Assembly (NCBI GenBank): GCA_024743175.1
Contig: JANSXA010000006.1
Span: forward strand, 124,001-188,000
Reading direction: 5' to 3'
Length of the DNA: 64,000 nucleotides
DNA from: Pseudomonadaceae bacterium
Lineage (GTDB): Bacteria > Pseudomonadota > Gammaproteobacteria > Pseudomonadales > Azotimanducaceae
Made by a program: the position numbers and the translations under genes. The notes under the pieces are model-generated. The model saw only the letters and a list, made by a program, of their open reading frames with translations. It searched no databases and was not told the origin of the DNA. Shown piece after piece: positions 1 through 9,419 of this stretch; position 1 is the first letter of the stretch; every line of letters starts with the position of its first letter.

Positions 1-2
1 CG

Positions 3-821
3 CAACGTCAGGCACGCATTGAACGCGGCGAAGACGTGATTGTCGGTGTGAATAAATATAAACCTGAAACAGATGACGGCGAGCTGGACGTGCTTGCCGT
101 TGATAACAGCAAGGTGCGCGAAGCACAATTACGCCGCCTCAACGAACTGCGTAACAACCGCGACGACGCCAAGGTGCAGGCCTCAATGGATGCGCTGACA
201 AAAGCAGCGGCTGAAAACTCGGGCAACCTGTTGGAACTGGCGATCGAAGCGACCCGTAATCGCGCCAGCGTTGGTGAGGTGTCTTATGCGCTGGAAAAAG
301 TTTATGGCCGGCATGAACCGAAAGCAAAAATGACCCCTGGCGTGTACGCTGAGAGTTATGGTGATGACCCGGCGTTTACCAAGGTCAGCGAAGAAATCAA
401 AATTTTCACTGATGTTGAAGGTCACGCACCAAGTATTCTAGTGGTCAAAATGGGCCAGGATGGGCATGACCGAGGCGCCAAAGTTATTTCTAACGCGTTT
501 GGTGATTTCGGTTTTGACGTCAGTATGGGGCAGCTGTTTCAAACACCCTCAGAAGCAGCAGCACAGGCTAAGGCTGAAGGGGTGCAGGTGGTTGGCGTGT
601 CGACGCTTGCAGGTGGACACAAATCCCTGGTGCCGGAGATGATTAAGGAACTGCAGGACGCAGGCATGAACGATGTGGTGGTTGTTGTGGGTGGTGTTAT
701 CCCGCAGCAGGACTATCAGGCACTGTATGACGCCGGTGTTCACGCCATTTTTGGACCGGGTACAAATATTCCGGACGCGGCAAGTCAGATTCTGCAGCTG
801 ATTCCCGGCAAAAACCGATAA
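3..821 (+). CDS. scpA: Methylmalonyl-CoA mutase large subunit, C-terminal part (5' end outside window)
   Basis: The reading frame is open from the first in-frame codon (3), so the gene starts upstream; about 272 codons are visible. It would isomerise (R)-methylmalonyl-CoA to succinyl-CoA with adenosylcobalamin. The visible part holds the end of the TIM-barrel catalytic region (GEDVIVGVNKY near the edge) and the complete C-terminal B12-binding domain, with the DxHxxG motif (DGHDRG, about 458-475) whose His ligates cobalt, followed by the GGVIPQQDY and GPGTNI segments typical of this domain. The epimerase gene follows 35 nt downstream and propionyl-CoA carboxylase genes lie just beyond on the opposite strand, so the propionyl-CoA to succinyl-CoA route is complete here. 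No cobalamin riboswitch lies in the window, but the promoter is outside it. Confidence 0.95.
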   Translation, partial: QRQARIERGEDVIVGVNKYKPETDDGELDVLAVDNSKVREAQLRRLNELRNNRDDAKVQASMDALTKAAAENSGNLLELAIEATRNRASVGEVSYALEKVYGRHEPKAKMTPGVYAESYGDDPAFTKVSEEIKIFTDVEGHAPSILVVKMGQDGHDRGAKVISNAFGDFGFDVSMGQLFQTPSEAAAQAKAEGVQVVGVSTLAGGHKSLVPEMIKELQDAGMNDVVVVVGGVIPQQDYQALYDAGVHAIFGPGTNIPDAASQILQLIPGKNR

Positions 822-856
822 ACGAAATAAAACCAACAAAAACTCAGGAGTAACAG

Positions 857-1270
857 ATGATTGGACGGTTAAACCATGTGGCCATTGTCGTGCCGGATCT
901 GGCAGCTGCAGCACAAATGTATAAAACCTCGCTGGGCGCCAAGGTGACGGCGCCGGAGCCGTTGCCCGACCACGGTGTCACCACTGTCTTTGTAGAACTG
1001 CCGAATACAAAGATTGAGCTGTTGCACCCGCTGGGAGAAGACTCGCCGGTGCAGAAGTTTTTAGACAACAACCCCAGCGGTGGCATGCATCACGTGTGTT
1101 ATGAAGTTGAGGATATCCACGCAGCAATTGCTCATCTTGTTGACGAAGGTGCCCGGGTGCTCGGCGACGGTCAACCGAAAACCGGCGCTCATGGACTACC
1201 GGTTGTGTTTCTTCACCCGAAAGACTTCTGCGGCACCCTGGTCGAGCTCGAAGAGGTGAAAGCGGCCTGA
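857..1270 (+). CDS. mce: Methylmalonyl-CoA epimerase
   Basis: 137-residue VOC-superfamily protein of the usual length. It interconverts (S)- and (R)-methylmalonyl-CoA between the carboxylase and the mutase. Two beta-alpha-beta-beta-beta modules are visible: an N-terminal one starting MIGRLNHVAIVV (metal-ligand His 7) and a second containing MHHVCYEV (His ligand) and the C-terminal LVELEEV (Glu ligand). The start is backed by an AGGAG about 7 nt upstream of the ATG. It lies 35 nt after the mutase gene and is probably co-transcribed with it. Confidence 0.93.
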   Translation: MIGRLNHVAIVVPDLAAAAQMYKTSLGAKVTAPEPLPDHGVTTVFVELPNTKIELLHPLGEDSPVQKFLDNNPSGGMHHVCYEVEDIHAAIAHLVDEGARVLGDGQPKTGAHGLPVVFLHPKDFCGTLVELEEVKAA

Positions 1271-1294
1271 TACATGCCGCTTATCGATCTGTTG

Positions 1295-1319
1295 AACGGC
1301 GCCGCTTAAAGGCGCTGTT
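1295..1319. terminator. Candidate bidirectional terminator between mce and pccA
   Basis: Inverted repeat with 9-bp arms (AACGGCGCC / GGCGCTGTT, one G-U pair) and a 7-nt loop, in the 55-bp gap between the convergent mce and pccA genes. The following T-run is short (TTT), so strength is uncertain. Confidence 0.5.
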
Positions 1320-1325
1320 TGCAGG

Positions 1326-3311
1326 TTATGCAAATTCCAGGATGGCCTGGTCAACCATTAACGATTCACCTTCGTTGGCCATGACCTTGGCTACTACCCC
1401 ATCTTCTGCCGCGCGTAAGCTGTTCTCCATTTTCATGGCTTCAACAACTGCCAGTTCTTCACCTGCTTTGACCTCGTCACCTTCGGCAACGGATAGTCGC
1501 ACCAGCAGCCCAGGCATGGGAGAGAGAAGAAACTTGGACAGGTCCGGTGGTGTCTTCTCGATCATATGCTGGGCAAGTTCTGCTGTGGCTGGTGTCACAA
1601 CCAGCAGCTGAGTCTCTGCGCCGCGGAAGAAGGCCAGGTACCCGGCTTTAACACGGTCCAGCTGGAGAGTTACCTTCACGCCATTGACCACAGCTTCTAC
1701 CAGCGTGTTGCCGGGCAGCCAATCTGTCTGGATACGATACAACCTGCCTTCAAAGTCCACCTCGAATCCGTGTGCCACCGGCAACAGGGCAATCGGATAA
1801 TGGGTCTTGTTCGCGATGACTACCCAATCCTGGTGAGTTTCCGGCTCGAACCTGCGTGTCTGGCCGCTGATCTCACTGGCACGATCGTTCAGAATCGCGT
1901 TCACTACTGCAGTGACAACAACCGGTATCAGAGGATCACTCTGCGGAACATCGCCGGCATGGAAGCCGTCCGGATATTCCTCAGCAATGAAGTTTGTGGT
2001 GATTCGACCTTCGCGAAAGCGGGGATGCATGATCAGCGCATTGAGGAAACTGATGTTGTGTCGCACACCTCGAATGTAGTAACTGTCCAGAGCGTCTGCC
2101 ATGTGTTCGATGGCTTGTTCCCGGGTATCCCCGTAGGTTACAAGTTTGGCAATCATCGGGTCGTAATACATTGATACCTCACTGCCTTCTTCAATGCCGG
2201 TATCAACGCGGACGTGGTCCGTTTCAACAGGCGCTTTGTAATTGACCAGGCGGCCAATTGACGGCAGAAAGTTACGAAAGGGATCTTCTGCATAGACGCG
2301 GGTTTCCATCGCCCAGCCATTGAGCTGCACATCTTCCTGCTGCAGCGAAAGCACTTCGTTGTTGGCAACGCGAATCATGTGCTCGACAAGGTCCTGGCCG
2401 GTAACAAGTTCTGTGACCGGGTGTTCAACCTGCAAACGCGTATTCATTTCGAGAAAGAAAAAATTCTTTTTCGCATCAACAATAAACTCAACGGTGCCAG
2501 CTGAGCTGTAATCAACCGCGCGGGATAAGGCTATTGCCTGCTCACCCATGGCTTTGCGGGTTTTTTCGTCGAGAAATGGAGAAGGGGCTTCTTCGATAAC
2601 CTTCTGATGACGTCGCTGAATGGAGCATTCCCGTTCACCGAGAAAGATGGCGTTGCCGTGGTTGTCAGCGAGCACCTGGATCTCAATGTGTCTGGGCTCT
2701 TCAATGAATTTTTCAGCAAATACACGATCGTCGCCAAAGCTTGAGCGCGCTTCGTTGGTAGCACGCTCGAACCCGTCGCGGCATTCCTCATCGTTCCAGA
2801 CCACGCGCATGCCTTTGCCACCACCACCGGCGCTGGCTTTCAACATCACCGGATAGCCGATATCCGCAGCGATTTTTACCGCATGCTCAGGTCCATCAAT
2901 GACATCCGTGTAGCCTGGGATCGTGTTCACACCGGCCTCAGCGGCTAACCGTTTGGATGTGATTTTATCACCCATGCTGGTTATGGCTTTTACGCCGGGG
3001 CCGATAAAAGTGATACCTGCGCCGTCCAACGCTTCACAGAAGTCAGCATTCTCGGATAAAAAGCCGTAACCCGGGTGAACAGCCTGGGCGCCGGTTTCTT
3101 TGCACGCAGCAATGATGCGCTCGATCTGCAGATAACTCTGGGCGGAAGGTGAAGGACCGATGTGTACGGCTTCATCTGCCATGCGGGTATGTAGCGCATT
3201 GGCGTCTGCATCAGAATAGACCGCTACGGTTTTGATGCCCATGCGGCGAGCTGTTTTGATGACGCGGCAGGCAATCTCACCGCGGTTGGCTATGAGTATT
3301 TTTTCAAACAT
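1326..3311 (-). CDS. pccA: Propionyl-CoA (acetyl-CoA) carboxylase alpha subunit: biotin carboxylase plus BCCP
   Basis: 661 residues, normal for a fused biotin carboxylase/biotin carboxyl carrier. The N-terminal domain (MFEKILIANRGEIACRV) is followed by an ATP-grasp domain with the glycine-rich loop ASAGGGGKGMR and the carboxylase-C region. The C-terminal biotinyl domain carries the AMKMEN motif, so Lys of about residue 627 is the biotinylation site. It carboxylates biotin with ATP and bicarbonate and passes CO2 to the beta subunit, whose gene ends 21 nt upstream in the same operon. Together they make methylmalonyl-CoA from propionyl-CoA. Substrate is assigned from the neighbouring epimerase and mutase; 3-methylcrotonyl- or acetyl-CoA specificity cannot be excluded from sequence alone. 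Confidence 0.93.
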   Translation of the reverse strand: MFEKILIANRGEIACRVIKTARRMGIKTVAVYSDADANALHTRMADEAVHIGPSPSAQSYLQIERIIAACKETGAQAVHPGYGFLSENADFCEALDGAGITFIGPGVKAITSMGDKITSKRLAAEAGVNTIPGYTDVIDGPEHAVKIAADIGYPVMLKASAGGGGKGMRVVWNDEECRDGFERATNEARSSFGDDRVFAEKFIEEPRHIEIQVLADNHGNAIFLGERECSIQRRHQKVIEEAPSPFLDEKTRKAMGEQAIALSRAVDYSSAGTVEFIVDAKKNFFFLEMNTRLQVEHPVTELVTGQDLVEHMIRVANNEVLSLQQEDVQLNGWAMETRVYAEDPFRNFLPSIGRLVNYKAPVETDHVRVDTGIEEGSEVSMYYDPMIAKLVTYGDTREQAIEHMADALDSYYIRGVRHNISFLNALIMHPRFREGRITTNFIAEEYPDGFHAGDVPQSDPLIPVVVTAVVNAILNDRASEISGQTRRFEPETHQDWVVIANKTHYPIALLPVAHGFEVDFEGRLYRIQTDWLPGNTLVEAVVNGVKVTLQLDRVKAGYLAFFRGAETQLLVVTPATAELAQHMIEKTPPDLSKFLLSPMPGLLVRLSVAEGDEVKAGEELAVVEAMKMENSLRAAEDGVVAKVMANEGESLMVDQAILEFA

Positions 3312-3332
3312 TAAATCTACCTTATACGCCAG

Positions 3333-4865
3333 TTAAAGCGGGATGTTGCCGTGTTTACGCCAGGGGTTTTCCAGCTCTTTGTCGCGTAACATCGCAAATG
3401 AGCGGCACACCCGCTCGCGGGTTTCGCTGGGTACCACAACATCGTCAATATAACCGCGACTGGCGGCGACAAACGGATTGGCAAACAGGTCCTGGTACTC
3501 TTCGGTACGCTTTGCAATACCTTCATTATCACCGAGTTCCTTGCGGAAAATAATTTCAACCGCACCTTTAGCACCCATCACTGCAATTTCAGCACTCGGC
3601 CAGGCCAGATTGACGTCGCCGCGCAGGTGTTTGGAAGCCATGACGTCGTAAGCCCCGCCGTAGGCTTTACGCGTGATGAGGGTAACTTTTGGCACCGTGC
3701 ATTCGGCATAGGCGTACAGGAGCTTGGCGCCGTTTTTGATGATGCCGCCGTATTCCTGCACCGTGCCTGGCATGAACCCGGGGACGTCAACCAGAGTGAG
3801 GATGGGGATATTGAACGCATCGCAGAAGCGTACAAAACGCGCGCCTTTTTTCGAGGAGTCGATATCCAGACAACCAGCAAGCACCATCGGCTGATTGGCG
3901 ACCACGCCAATGGTTGTACCCTGTAACCGGATGAAGCCGATCACAATGTTTCGAGCGTATTCAGGCTGTACTTCAAAGAAATCGTGTTCGTCTGCGATTT
4001 TGTGGATGACTTCGATGATGTCATAAGGTTTTGAGTTATCTGCGGGAACCAGCGTATTCAGCGAAGGCTCTTCGCGTGAGGCTGGGTCTTCGGTGGGCCA
4101 GCGTGGCGGCTTTTCGCGGTTGCTTGCAGGCAGAAAGTCGAAGAAGCGCCGGGTTCGCAGTAATGCTTCCAGATCGTTTTCGAAGGATAAATCCGCCACC
4201 CCTGATTTACGCGTATGAATGCTGGCACCGCCAAGTTCTTCCGGCGTAACCACCTCATGGGTAACGGTTTTAACCACATCAGGCCCGGTGACAAACATGT
4301 AAGCGGAATCTTCAACCATGAAGATGAAGTCTGTCATTGCGGGAGAGTAAACCGCGCCGCCGGCGCAAGGACCCATGATCAGAGACAGTTGGGGGATGAC
4401 GCCAGAGGCAAGTACGTTACGCTGGAAAATTTCCGCGTAGCCGCCCAGCGATGCCACCCCTTCCTGGATGCGGGCGCCACCTGAGTCATTCAGGCCAATA
4501 ACCGGCGCGCCGACTTTCATCGCCTGGTCCATCACCTTGCAGATTTTTTCCGCGTGAGCTTCGGACAGCGCGCCACCAAAGACGGTGAAATCCTGACTGT
4601 AAACAAACACCAGGCGTCCGTTGATGGTGCCGTAGCCGGTGACAACACCGTCTCCCGGAATTTTCTGATCCTGCATGCCAAAATCGTGAGAGCGGTGTTC
4701 GACATACTTGTCCCACTCTTCAAAGGAGTTTTCGTCCAGCAGCACGGAAATGCGCTCGCGAGCGGTGAGCTTGCCTTTCAGATGTTGTTGCTTGATGCGG
4801 TGTTCACCACCACCGAGCATGGCGGCATCGTGTTTTTCTTTCAGTCGGGCGATGATGTCTTGCAT
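3333..4865 (-). CDS. pccB: Propionyl-CoA carboxylase beta subunit (carboxyltransferase)
   Basis: 510 residues, full length for the family. Two crotonase-fold carboxyltransferase halves are present, with the oxyanion-forming glycine motifs [11 protein letters not shown] in the N half and [10 protein letters not shown] in the C half. It transfers the carboxyl group from biotin on PccA to propionyl-CoA. The end matches PccB ([14 protein letters not shown], typical of the family). It is upstream of pccA on the same strand with a 21-nt gap and downstream of a molybdoenzyme gene. Confidence 0.94.
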   Translation of the reverse strand: MQDIIARLKEKHDAAMLGGGEHRIKQQHLKGKLTARERISVLLDENSFEEWDKYVEHRSHDFGMQDQKIPGDGVVTGYGTINGRLVFVYSQDFTVFGGALSEAHAEKICKVMDQAMKVGAPVIGLNDSGGARIQEGVASLGGYAEIFQRNVLASGVIPQLSLIMGPCAGGAVYSPAMTDFIFMVEDSAYMFVTGPDVVKTVTHEVVTPEELGGASIHTRKSGVADLSFENDLEALLRTRRFFDFLPASNREKPPRWPTEDPASREEPSLNTLVPADNSKPYDIIEVIHKIADEHDFFEVQPEYARNIVIGFIRLQGTTIGVVANQPMVLAGCLDIDSSKKGARFVRFCDAFNIPILTLVDVPGFMPGTVQEYGGIIKNGAKLLYAYAECTVPKVTLITRKAYGGAYDVMASKHLRGDVNLAWPSAEIAVMGAKGAVEIIFRKELGDNEGIAKRTEEYQDLFANPFVAASRGYIDDVVVPSETRERVCRSFAMLRDKELENPWRKHGNIPL

Positions 4866-4932
4866 AGAAACTCCAGGTAGCAGTCAGCCGCAGCGGCGCA
4901 GCATGATACCGTTTGCGGCTTTTGGCGGCTAC

Positions 4933-7155
4933 TTATTCAGTTTTGGGAGAGGTTTTTGTGTCCGCGTTGGGTTGTATGTCGACGGCCACATTTTTGAATG
5001 CAGGTGTGCGACTGCGAGGGTCAATCTCAGAGGTGACCAGTTCATTGGCCTCCGGGAAGTAGGCCAGCGTATTGCCACGAGGCAGATCGAAGGGTACCAG
5101 CTGTAGGGCAAGCATCTCTCCGGCGTCAGAACTGACATCCACCAGATCACCTTCGGACAGACCCAAAGCCCGTATATCCTCACGGTTCATGAATATGCAC
5201 CAGCGGCTTTGCGTGCCGCGATAACTGTCGTCATTTTCATAAACCAGGGTGTTGAATTGACCCTCACTGCGCACGGTCGCCAGTCTGAAAGCGCGGCTGG
5301 AACTGTTTACAGGTGGCTTGTTGAGCGCAAAACGGGCGCGTCCACCGGTCCTTGAAAACTGCGGTGTTTTAAGCAGCCGGCCGTTGACATGAAACTCTGC
5401 CTTAGCGACATCGATGTCTGCCAGTGGCTGCATTCCAGGCACCGTGGCCGCGATAGCGTGGCGGATTGATTGATGTGTTTTAAAACTCTGAAAATCGAAA
5501 ACGGATTTATCGATGATCTGCCCTGCAAGCGAGACAAGAATATCGGTTTCACTGCGCGGCCCATCGATTCTATCGATGCCGCCATCCGACAGGCGCACAT
5601 AATTGAACATGCTCTCCTGTGTGGTGGCCTGTTTCTCCTCGTCTCTTGCAAGCACGGGTAACACCAGGCTCTCCCCGTTGTCGATGCCGTACACATGGCT
5701 GCGATTGAGCGTTGTGGTGAGAAAGGTTTTGCGGCTGATTCTGTTCAGGGCTGCTTCTGCCCAGCTGCGCCTGGGGCTTGCACTGAAGAGGTTGCCACCC
5801 ATGATAAACGCGCTGTCCATCTCTCCGGCGGCAGCCCTGTCCAGACAGGCCATGGTATCCAGGCCGATTGTTGTTGGCAGGTTAATACCCAGGTGTTGTT
5901 CAAGCGCGTTGAATACGTCATTGGCCAGCACCGGTTTCACACCGATGGTGCCAATGCCCTGAACATTACTGTGGCCCCGCAGTGGCAGGAGACCGGCGGA
6001 AGGTTTGCCGACCATGCCGCGCAGCAGGGCCAGGTTAGCCACTTCCTCAACATTGGCGACACCGTGCAGATGATGGGTTAAACCCATACCCCAGGCGAAT
6101 ACGACCTGTTCGGCATTGCAGTAAATCTGTGCGATGTGTTCGATCTGCTTCTGCTCAACACCGCTCAGTGCAGTGATATCAGCCCAGCTCAGACTCTGCA
6201 GATGGGCCAGGTAGGCTGCCGCATTTTCTGTATGTCGCTCGAGGAAAGACTCAGCTGCACCGCCGCTGGCAACAACCGCTTTTGCAATGCCCTGGAGCAG
6301 AGCAATATCGCCGCCAATGTCTGGTTGGACGTATTGTGTGGCGATGGGCGTGCCACCGGATATCAGTGACCTGGCGCTTTTTGGCATGGCAAATTTAACC
6401 AGGCCGGGTTCTCTGGCCGGATTAATGACCACAACCTCGCCGCCGCGCTGTCGGCAGCCCTGCAGTTGATAGATAAACCGAGGATGGTTCGACGCGGGGT
6501 TTGCCCCCAGCAGGATGATGCAGTCGCTGTCTTTAAGGTCCGCCAGTTCAACCGTTGCGGTGCCGGTGCCTATGGTGGTGTGCAACCCTTCGGTGGTTGC
6601 CTGGTGGCAATAGTAAGAACAGTTGTTGACGTTGTTGGTGCCGTAAAGCCGCGCGAACAACTGTAATATAAACCCAGCCTCGTTTGATGAACGACCGGAT
6701 GCATAGAAAAAACTGCGTTGTGGTGGTGTCCGGCAAAGCTGCTCTGCAGCTTTGTCGAGGGCAAACGGCCAACTGACTTCAGTATATTGGTTGCTGTCTG
6801 CGGCCTTAAAGATGGGATTGGCCAAACGCCCGAGTCGCGCCAGTTCGCGCTCGTCGAGTTCCCGCAGTTCGGCCAGGGAGTGATTGAATACAGCAGCTGG
6901 AATCGGCGCTTGAAGATCGGTGGATTGCGCCTGCACGCTTTTGTTGCAGACGGATGGGAACTCTCCCATCTCGTTGGTCATGCCGCCGAGCTGACCACCC
7001 ATGCCCAGACCGCAGGTTTTGCAGGTATTTTTACTGGTCAGCGCTTTTGAAGTTGCCCGCAGACCGGATTTCTGTGCGGTGCGCAGCGTGTATAACACTT
7101 TTTTCATTCCGCCACCGGCGGCGGGCGCTGGTGTTGGCCTGATTGTTTTGCTCAT
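4933..7155 (-). CDS. YdeP/FdhF-like molybdopterin-dependent oxidoreductase
   Basis: 740 residues, close to the length of the FdhF/YdeP family (formate-dehydrogenase-like, role uncertain; E. coli YdeP is linked to acid resistance). Near the N-terminus is a CxxCG segment (KNTCKTCGLGMGG) typical of this family instead of a full 4Fe-4S loop. Molybdopterin-binding signatures follow (LLGANPASNHPR, GMGLTHHLHGVANVEE, LRGHSNVQGIGTIG, IMGGNLFSASP), then a C-terminal dinucleotide-binding barrel (EDIRALGLSEGDLVDV). The natural electron donor is unknown. It lies 9 nt downstream of the dehalogenase-like hydrolase gene on the same strand, so the two are probably co-transcribed. I see no clear ribosome binding site at the ATG. 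Confidence 0.88.
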   Translation of the reverse strand: MSKTIRPTPAPAAGGGMKKVLYTLRTAQKSGLRATSKALTSKNTCKTCGLGMGGQLGGMTNEMGEFPSVCNKSVQAQSTDLQAPIPAAVFNHSLAELRELDERELARLGRLANPIFKAADSNQYTEVSWPFALDKAAEQLCRTPPQRSFFYASGRSSNEAGFILQLFARLYGTNNVNNCSYYCHQATTEGLHTTIGTGTATVELADLKDSDCIILLGANPASNHPRFIYQLQGCRQRGGEVVVINPAREPGLVKFAMPKSARSLISGGTPIATQYVQPDIGGDIALLQGIAKAVVASGGAAESFLERHTENAAAYLAHLQSLSWADITALSGVEQKQIEHIAQIYCNAEQVVFAWGMGLTHHLHGVANVEEVANLALLRGMVGKPSAGLLPLRGHSNVQGIGTIGVKPVLANDVFNALEQHLGINLPTTIGLDTMACLDRAAAGEMDSAFIMGGNLFSASPRRSWAEAALNRISRKTFLTTTLNRSHVYGIDNGESLVLPVLARDEEKQATTQESMFNYVRLSDGGIDRIDGPRSETDILVSLAGQIIDKSVFDFQSFKTHQSIRHAIAATVPGMQPLADIDVAKAEFHVNGRLLKTPQFSRTGGRARFALNKPPVNSSSRAFRLATVRSEGQFNTLVYENDDSYRGTQSRWCIFMNREDIRALGLSEGDLVDVSSDAGEMLALQLVPFDLPRGNTLAYFPEANELVTSEIDPRSRTPAFKNVAVDIQPNADTKTSPKTE

Positions 7156-7164
7156 TGCAGGATA

Positions 7165-8142
7165 TTACGCTTGTGCAATTCGCTGCAGGATAAACTCACT
7201 GACTTGCCCGCCGTGGCTGTTCTGCAGAAAGTGGCCAGCCTCCGGGATCGGGTCGAAACTCGCCTGCATCTGCGCTGCCCACTTGCGTCCCCAGGCTTCT
7301 GTGAATACATCGTCGCTGCACCCCCAGATGAAATGTACGGGTTTCTGCCATTGCAACAGTTGTTGGTACTGGTGTGTCTGCGCCGCGCCGTTGCCATTGT
7401 CGTAGTAAACGCTGGGCTGCTGCATCGGGATAGACAACGGAAAACGTCGGAAGCCGTTAAATGCCTCATCAGGCAGGCCCCGGTAGGGTGCAGAGAATCC
7501 CTCATACACGGCAGCTGCCTGGCCGGTTAAGCCGGGGTCTTTACCTTGTGTGAGTGCCGGAAAAATGACTTCTCTGGGCGCCAGGCCCGCACTTAACACC
7601 AGCAACAGGCCAACGTCCGGCTGGGGTCTGTGAAACAGACCGCCCTCGTGCCAGTTTTTCACCCAGTTCCTGGCACCCTCTGAATATTCAAATTCCGCAT
7701 GGTGCAGCCATGTGTTCATGATGAACAGGCGGCTGAAACGTTCAGGCATGTGCACAGCCTGTGCAAGACCGATCGGCCCACCCCAATCCTGACAAACCAG
7801 GCTTATGTCCTGCAGATCCAGGTGAGTGATCAGGCTGGTCAGCACCTCAGTATGACGCGCGATACTGTACCAGTGGCTATCCGTTGGTTTGTCGCTGCGT
7901 CCAAAACCCAGATGGTCGGGCGCAATACAACGATAGCCTGCTGCAACCAGCACAGGAATGATGTCGCGGTACAGATAAGCCCAGGTTGGCATGCCGTGCA
8001 TCAACAGCATGACGGGGCCGTCTTCAGGACCTTCGTCAATGTAATGCACCCGCATGTCCTGCCACGAGTGGTAGTGTGGTGCGTAGTCAAAGTCCTGCAG
8101 GTTGGCGAAGTTTTCATCAGGTGTGCGCAGGAAATCAGTCAT
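7165..8142 (-). CDS. Haloalkane-dehalogenase-like alpha/beta hydrolase
   Basis: 325 residues from the ATG at 8142, chosen over a longer frame because AAGGA lies 8 nt upstream and the N-terminus (MTDFLRTPDENFANL) matches haloalkane dehalogenases. The oxyanion segment is MHGMPTWAYLYR. The nucleophile elbow is CQDWGG, giving Asp 119 as nucleophile and Trp 120 in the place of the halide-binding Trp of subfamily I; the catalytic His is in EAGHF near the C-terminus. An Asp nucleophile fits dehalogenases or epoxide hydrolases rather than esterases. The second halide-binding residue cannot be assigned safely, so true dehalogenase activity is inference. Same strand as the molybdoenzyme gene, 9 nt away. 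Confidence 0.82.
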   Translation of the reverse strand: MTDFLRTPDENFANLQDFDYAPHYHSWQDMRVHYIDEGPEDGPVMLLMHGMPTWAYLYRDIIPVLVAAGYRCIAPDHLGFGRSDKPTDSHWYSIARHTEVLTSLITHLDLQDISLVCQDWGGPIGLAQAVHMPERFSRLFIMNTWLHHAEFEYSEGARNWVKNWHEGGLFHRPQPDVGLLLVLSAGLAPREVIFPALTQGKDPGLTGQAAAVYEGFSAPYRGLPDEAFNGFRRFPLSIPMQQPSVYYDNGNGAAQTHQYQQLLQWQKPVHFIWGCSDDVFTEAWGRKWAAQMQASFDPIPEAGHFLQNSHGGQVSEFILQRIAQA

Positions 8143-8286
8143 ATTGCGTGTCCTTGTGGCCGGTTTCGGAAGCCTGGATGTTGTTCGACGGTCCAGCAAG
8201 CTCGGAGCTTACAAAATATCCGGGCTCGATTCTTGCGCCAAACTGTGCAAAATCCTACCTCTTGAAAGTAAAAAGATGGGGAAGTC

Positions 8287-9405
8287 ATGAATTTCGAATT
8301 TGGCGAAGAACAGAATCTACTGCGCGATCAGGCGCGGGGGTTTCTGACCGATAATTGCCCACCGGCAGTTGTGCGACGTGTGTTGGAAGGGGATGAGCTG
8401 TATGCCGAGGATTTGTGGCAGAAGATTGTCGAAATGGGTTGGACAGCTGTTGTCATCCCCGAGGAGTACGGCGGCTTAGGTCTGTCGTATCTGGAACTGG
8501 TGGTCATTGCAGAGGAACTTGGACGCGCCTGTGCGCCGGTACCTTTTGGTTCTTCGGTTTATCTCGCAACACAAGCGCTGCTTGCTGCCGGTAATGAAAC
8601 TCAGAAAGGGCACTGGTTACCGAAGCTGGCAGCCGGCGAAGCGATAGGCAGTTTTGCTTATGCTGAGGGTAATGGACAAACCAATGCGGCCAGTCTGCAG
8701 ACCCGTTTTGAGGGGGGCAAACTGTCTGGCCACAAAGTGGTTGTGGCTGATGCGCAAATCTCACAATTGATGATTGTGGTCGCACGTAGTGCAAGCGGCG
8801 ATGGCGCCTCACTTTATCTGGTGCCAACAGATCAGGAGGGTGTCAGCTTTGAGCCTGTGAAAACCCTTGATCCCGCAACCAACCATGCCAACGTCAGCTT
8901 TAACGGCGCCTCAGCAGAGTTATTAGGTTCGGAAGGTGGCGGCTGGGCGTTACTGGAGCAGCTGCTGGATGGCGCTGCGGTTCTGTATGCGTGGGAACAG
9001 CTGGGCGGTTCGGATCGATGCCTGGAAATGGCGAAAGAGTACGCGATGGGACGCTACGCGTTTGGTCGGCCGATCGCCTCTTATCAGGCCATCAAACATA
9101 AGCTTGCAAATATGTATGTGAAAAACACGCTGGCAAGATCGAACGCTTATTTTGGCGCATGGGCGTTAAACACGGGTGCGGACGAGCTACCTCTTGCTGC
9201 GGCAACCGCCCGCGTCGGCAGTACCGAGGCGTACTACTTTTCCTCAAAGGAAAACATTCAGACCCACGGTGGCATGGGTTACACCTGGGAATTTGACTGT
9301 CAGTTCTATTATCGCCGCTCGAAAGTGCTGGCTGTTGTTATCGGCAGTGAAGGTTTCTGGCAGGAAAAATTGATTCAAGCTTCAGCGCAAGCTGACGTGG
9401 CATAA
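8287..9405 (+). CDS. Acyl-CoA dehydrogenase (first of a tandem pair)
   Basis: 372 residues, the usual ACAD length: N-terminal helical domain, middle beta domain (SFAYAEGNGQTN and following) and C-terminal helical domain ending GGMGYTWEFDCQFYYRRSK. It would introduce a 2,3 double bond into an acyl-CoA using FAD. A second ACAD gene follows after 14 nt, and the two diverge in sequence, so they may form a heteromeric enzyme as described for some steroid-catabolic ACADs; that is inference. GGGGAAG lies just upstream of the ATG. It diverges from the hydrolase gene at 8142. Confidence 0.9.
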   Translation: MNFEFGEEQNLLRDQARGFLTDNCPPAVVRRVLEGDELYAEDLWQKIVEMGWTAVVIPEEYGGLGLSYLELVVIAEELGRACAPVPFGSSVYLATQALLAAGNETQKGHWLPKLAAGEAIGSFAYAEGNGQTNAASLQTRFEGGKLSGHKVVVADAQISQLMIVVARSASGDGASLYLVPTDQEGVSFEPVKTLDPATNHANVSFNGASAELLGSEGGGWALLEQLLDGAAVLYAWEQLGGSDRCLEMAKEYAMGRYAFGRPIASYQAIKHKLANMYVKNTLARSNAYFGAWALNTGADELPLAAATARVGSTEAYYFSSKENIQTHGGMGYTWEFDCQFYYRRSKVLAVVIGSEGFWQEKLIQASAQADVA

Positions 9406-9419
9406 CCGGAGTTATCATT

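Noticed and set aside
1-821. Cobalamin riboswitch for the B12-dependent mutase
   Set aside because: The gene's 5' end and leader are outside the window; nothing riboswitch-like is visible before the other genes.
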